A program made the translations under genes and the position numbers. Shown here piece after piece: positions 4,163 through 5,415 of a DNA stretch of 5,415 bases. The stretch's first letter is position 1. The number at the start of each line of letters is the position of its first letter. The DNA is from Desulfobacteraceae bacterium (GTDB lineage: Bacteria; Desulfobacterota; DSM-4660; Desulfatiglandales; Desulfatiglandaceae), in contig JAUWMY010000212.1 in NCBI GenBank assembly GCA_030612945.1, positions 1 to 5,415 on the forward strand. Reading direction: 5' to 3'. Under the pieces are notes generated by a model that saw nothing but the letters and a program-made list of their open reading frames with translations, did no database searches and was not told where the DNA came from.

Positions 4163-4537
4163 ATGGCAGAAAAATTGGAGATTTACAAATGCGAAGTGTG
4201 TGGCAACATTGTTGAGGTATTGCATGGCGGCATGGGGGAGCTCGTATGCTGCGGTCAGCCCATGAAGCTTTACAAGGAAAACACCGTGGATGCTGCCAGG
4301 GAAAAACATGTGCCTGTGGTGGAAAAGATTGCTGGTGGGTTCAAGGTGAAGGTGGGGGATGTAGCTCATCCAATGGAGGAAAAACATTACATTGAATGGG
4401 TGGAAATTATTGCTGATGGCAAGGCCTATCGCCAGTTTTTAAACCCTGGACAGGCCCCGGAAGCGGTTTTCAATATTGAGGCCGATCAGGTCACGGCCCG
4501 GGAATACTGTAGCCTTCATGGTCTGTGGAAAGGATAA
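4163..4537 (+). CDS. dfx: desulfoferrodoxin (class I, two-iron superoxide reductase)
   Basis: Desulfoferrodoxin reduces superoxide to hydrogen peroxide without making oxygen, taking electrons from rubredoxin. At 124 residues it has the normal class I length. The N-terminal desulforedoxin-like centre I is complete: Cys10, Cys13, Cys29 and Cys30 (CEVCG and VCCGQPM). Centre II, the catalytic Fe(His)4(Cys) site, has His49, His69, His75, Cys116 and His119, and the conserved Glu47-Lys48 before His49 that steers superoxide. A strong AAGGAGG (4149-4155) lies 7 bases before the ATG. The product peroxide would be handled by the rubrerythrins and Tpx encoded just upstream. The 87-base gap after tpx could hold an extra promoter (a TATAAA occurs at 4119-4124), but I see no good -35 element. 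The ferritin gene follows after 5 bases. Confidence 0.97.
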   Translation: MAEKLEIYKCEVCGNIVEVLHGGMGELVCCGQPMKLYKENTVDAAREKHVPVVEKIAGGFKVKVGDVAHPMEEKHYIEWVEIIADGKAYRQFLNPGQAPEAVFNIEADQVTAREYCSLHGLWKG

Positions 4538-4542
4538 TCGCT

Positions 4543-5061
4543 ATGCTGAACAATGATATGGGAAAAGCCTTAAATGCGCAGGTAAATGCAGAGATGTATT
4601 CTGCCTATCTCTATCTGTCCATGTCCGCTTACTTTCAGTCCAAAAGCCTCGGCGGATTTGCGAGCTGGATGCGCGTGCAGGCCCAGGAAGAGATGGTTCA
4701 TGCCATGAAGCTCTATGACTTCATCAATGAAAGGGGTGGCAGGGTTATTCTTAAATTGATCGAGGCTCCTCCAACAGAGTGGGACTCCCCTCTTGCCACC
4801 ATGGAAGCTGTCTATGAGCACGAACAGAAAGTGACAGGACTCATTAACGAACTGGTGGAACTGGCCCTTGAAAAGCATGATCATGCCACTAATATCTTCC
4901 TGCAGTGGTTTGTATCCGAGCAGGTGGAGGAAGAAGATAGTGCGAATGATGTTGTTGAAAAAATCAAGTTGATGGGTGATGCCAGGGGAGGCCTGTTCAT
5001 GCTTGACCGCGAACTTGGCCAGCGGGTATTTACCCCGCCTGCCGTAACATCGGAAGGATGA
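4543..5061 (+). CDS. ftn: ferritin (non-haem, FtnA-like iron storage)
   Basis: Bacterial ferritins form 24-subunit cages that oxidise Fe(II) and store it as mineral, limiting Fenton chemistry. The 172-residue protein shows the ferroxidase centre in the E. coli FtnA positions: Glu17 (NAEMYSAYLYLS), Tyr24, Glu50 and His53 (AQEEMVHA), Glu94 (YEHEQK), and Glu126, Gln127, Glu129 and Glu130 (SEQVEEEDS). No haem-binding bacterioferritin Met pattern was noted, so non-haem ferritin is preferred. I chose the ATG at 4543 over the GTG at 4525 because family members begin with M-L and AAAGGA (4529-4534) is well spaced, while the GTG would overlap dfx and add six unlikely residues. It sits 5 bases after dfx and 12 before flavodoxin 2. 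Ferritin beside desulfoferrodoxin fits a joint response to superoxide-driven iron release. Confidence 0.95.
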   Translation: MLNNDMGKALNAQVNAEMYSAYLYLSMSAYFQSKSLGGFASWMRVQAQEEMVHAMKLYDFINERGGRVILKLIEAPPTEWDSPLATMEAVYEHEQKVTGLINELVELALEKHDHATNIFLQWFVSEQVEEEDSANDVVEKIKLMGDARGGLFMLDRELGQRVFTPPAVTSEG

Positions 5062-5073
5062 TGGAGGAAGAAT

Positions 5074-5415
5074 ATGGCTAAAGCGTTAGTAGTTTATACG
5101 ACTAGGACCGGTGAAACAAAGAGTATTGCTGAACTGATTGCAGAAGGAATTCGCTTCACAGGTGCTGAAGCAGATGTTGCGAATGTCACAGGCATCAAGA
5201 AAGAAGTAGACCTTGAGGGCTACGATGCTTATGTTTTTGGCTCTGCTACCTATCATGGCGAGATGATGCAGGGCATAAAAACTATGCTCTTCCTGGCTGA
5301 GAAGGTCAATCTGGAAGGAAAGGCGGGAGGTTCATTTGGCGCCTTTGGTTGGAGCGGCGAGGCTCCTGGTCGAATTTTTGATACCATGACAAACATCTTT
5401 AAGATGGACATGGTC
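5074..5415 (+). CDS. flavodoxin-like FMN protein 2 (3' end outside the window)
   Basis: An ATG at 5074, six bases after GGAGG (5063-5067), opens a frame that runs 114 codons to the window edge. It starts MAKALVVYTTRTGETKSIAE with the FMN phosphate loop TRTGET (residues 10-15). Later loops are FGSATYHGEM (55-64) and FGAFGWSGEAPG (88-99). The GWSGEA phrase is strongly like the flavodoxin domain of flavodiiron proteins. It aligns without gaps to flavodoxin 1, about 59% identical over 114 positions, and both reach KMDMV at residues 110-114, so about 34 residues are probably missing here. Flavodoxin 1 lacks the Gly-Trp (THSGES instead), which suggests different FMN potential or partners. It is the last visible gene of the perR-led series, 12 bases after ferritin, and may supply electrons for peroxide reduction or ferritin iron release; this is inference. 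Confidence 0.9.
   Translation, partial: MAKALVVYTTRTGETKSIAELIAEGIRFTGAEADVANVTGIKKEVDLEGYDAYVFGSATYHGEMMQGIKTMLFLAEKVNLEGKAGGSFGAFGWSGEAPGRIFDTMTNIFKMDMV

Noticed and set aside
4525..4542. GTG start for ferritin, extending it by six residues into dfx
   Set aside because: The ATG at 4543 has better ribosome-binding spacing and gives the family-typical N-terminus and E. coli-like residue numbering of the ferroxidase site.

Overview
The window looks like the chromosome of an anaerobic, probably sulfate-reducing bacterium of the Desulfobacterota (old Deltaproteobacteria). The evidence is a nearly unbroken set of oxygen and peroxide defence genes typical of that group: two rubrerythrins, a two-iron desulfoferrodoxin, a Cys-x4-Cys rubredoxin of the Rd-2 type, a PerR-like Fur-family repressor, an atypical 2-Cys thiol peroxidase, a ferritin and two flavodoxins. 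There is no catalase or classical superoxide dismutase in view. The organism assignment is inference from protein character only.

Layout. Bases 1-226 hold the last 74 codons of a sigma-54-dependent activator (Fis-type DNA-binding end). Bases 227-658 are a 432-base non-coding stretch with a cluster of TGAGACA/TGTCTCA heptamers, a sigma-54-like -24/-12 element and short palindromes. Bases 659-859 encode a small 66-residue protein closed by a hairpin/T-run terminator (860-890). A new transcription unit starts at about 930-980 and runs rubrerythrin 1 (982-1479), small zinc-ribbon protein (1512-1727), flavodoxin 1 (1731-2177) and rubredoxin (2190-2396). Then comes a well-formed promoter (TTGACA/TATTAT) overlapped by a 25-bp near-perfect palindrome, followed by perR (TTG start, 2471-2938), rubrerythrin 2 (overlapping perR by 4 bp), tpx (3560-4075), dfx (4163-4537), ferritin (4543-5061) and flavodoxin 2 (5074 to the window end, truncated). 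All genes are on the + strand.

How they work together (family knowledge plus inference). Desulfoferrodoxin reduces superoxide to peroxide. Rubrerythrins and Tpx reduce peroxide. Rubredoxin, and possibly the FMN flavodoxins, carry electrons to these enzymes. Ferritin removes Fe(II) that would otherwise drive Fenton chemistry. PerR senses peroxide through its metal site and probably represses its own promoter and the genes behind it. The palindrome on the perR promoter is the clearest regulatory signal in the window.

The parts that deserve a second look are the unrecognised zinc-ribbon gene inside the rubrerythrin/rubredoxin operon, the two stand-alone flavodoxins that resemble the C-terminal domain of flavodiiron proteins, the perR operator, and the possible sigma-54 control region beside the activator gene. 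No CRISPR array, tRNA, rRNA, insertion sequence or attachment site was seen.
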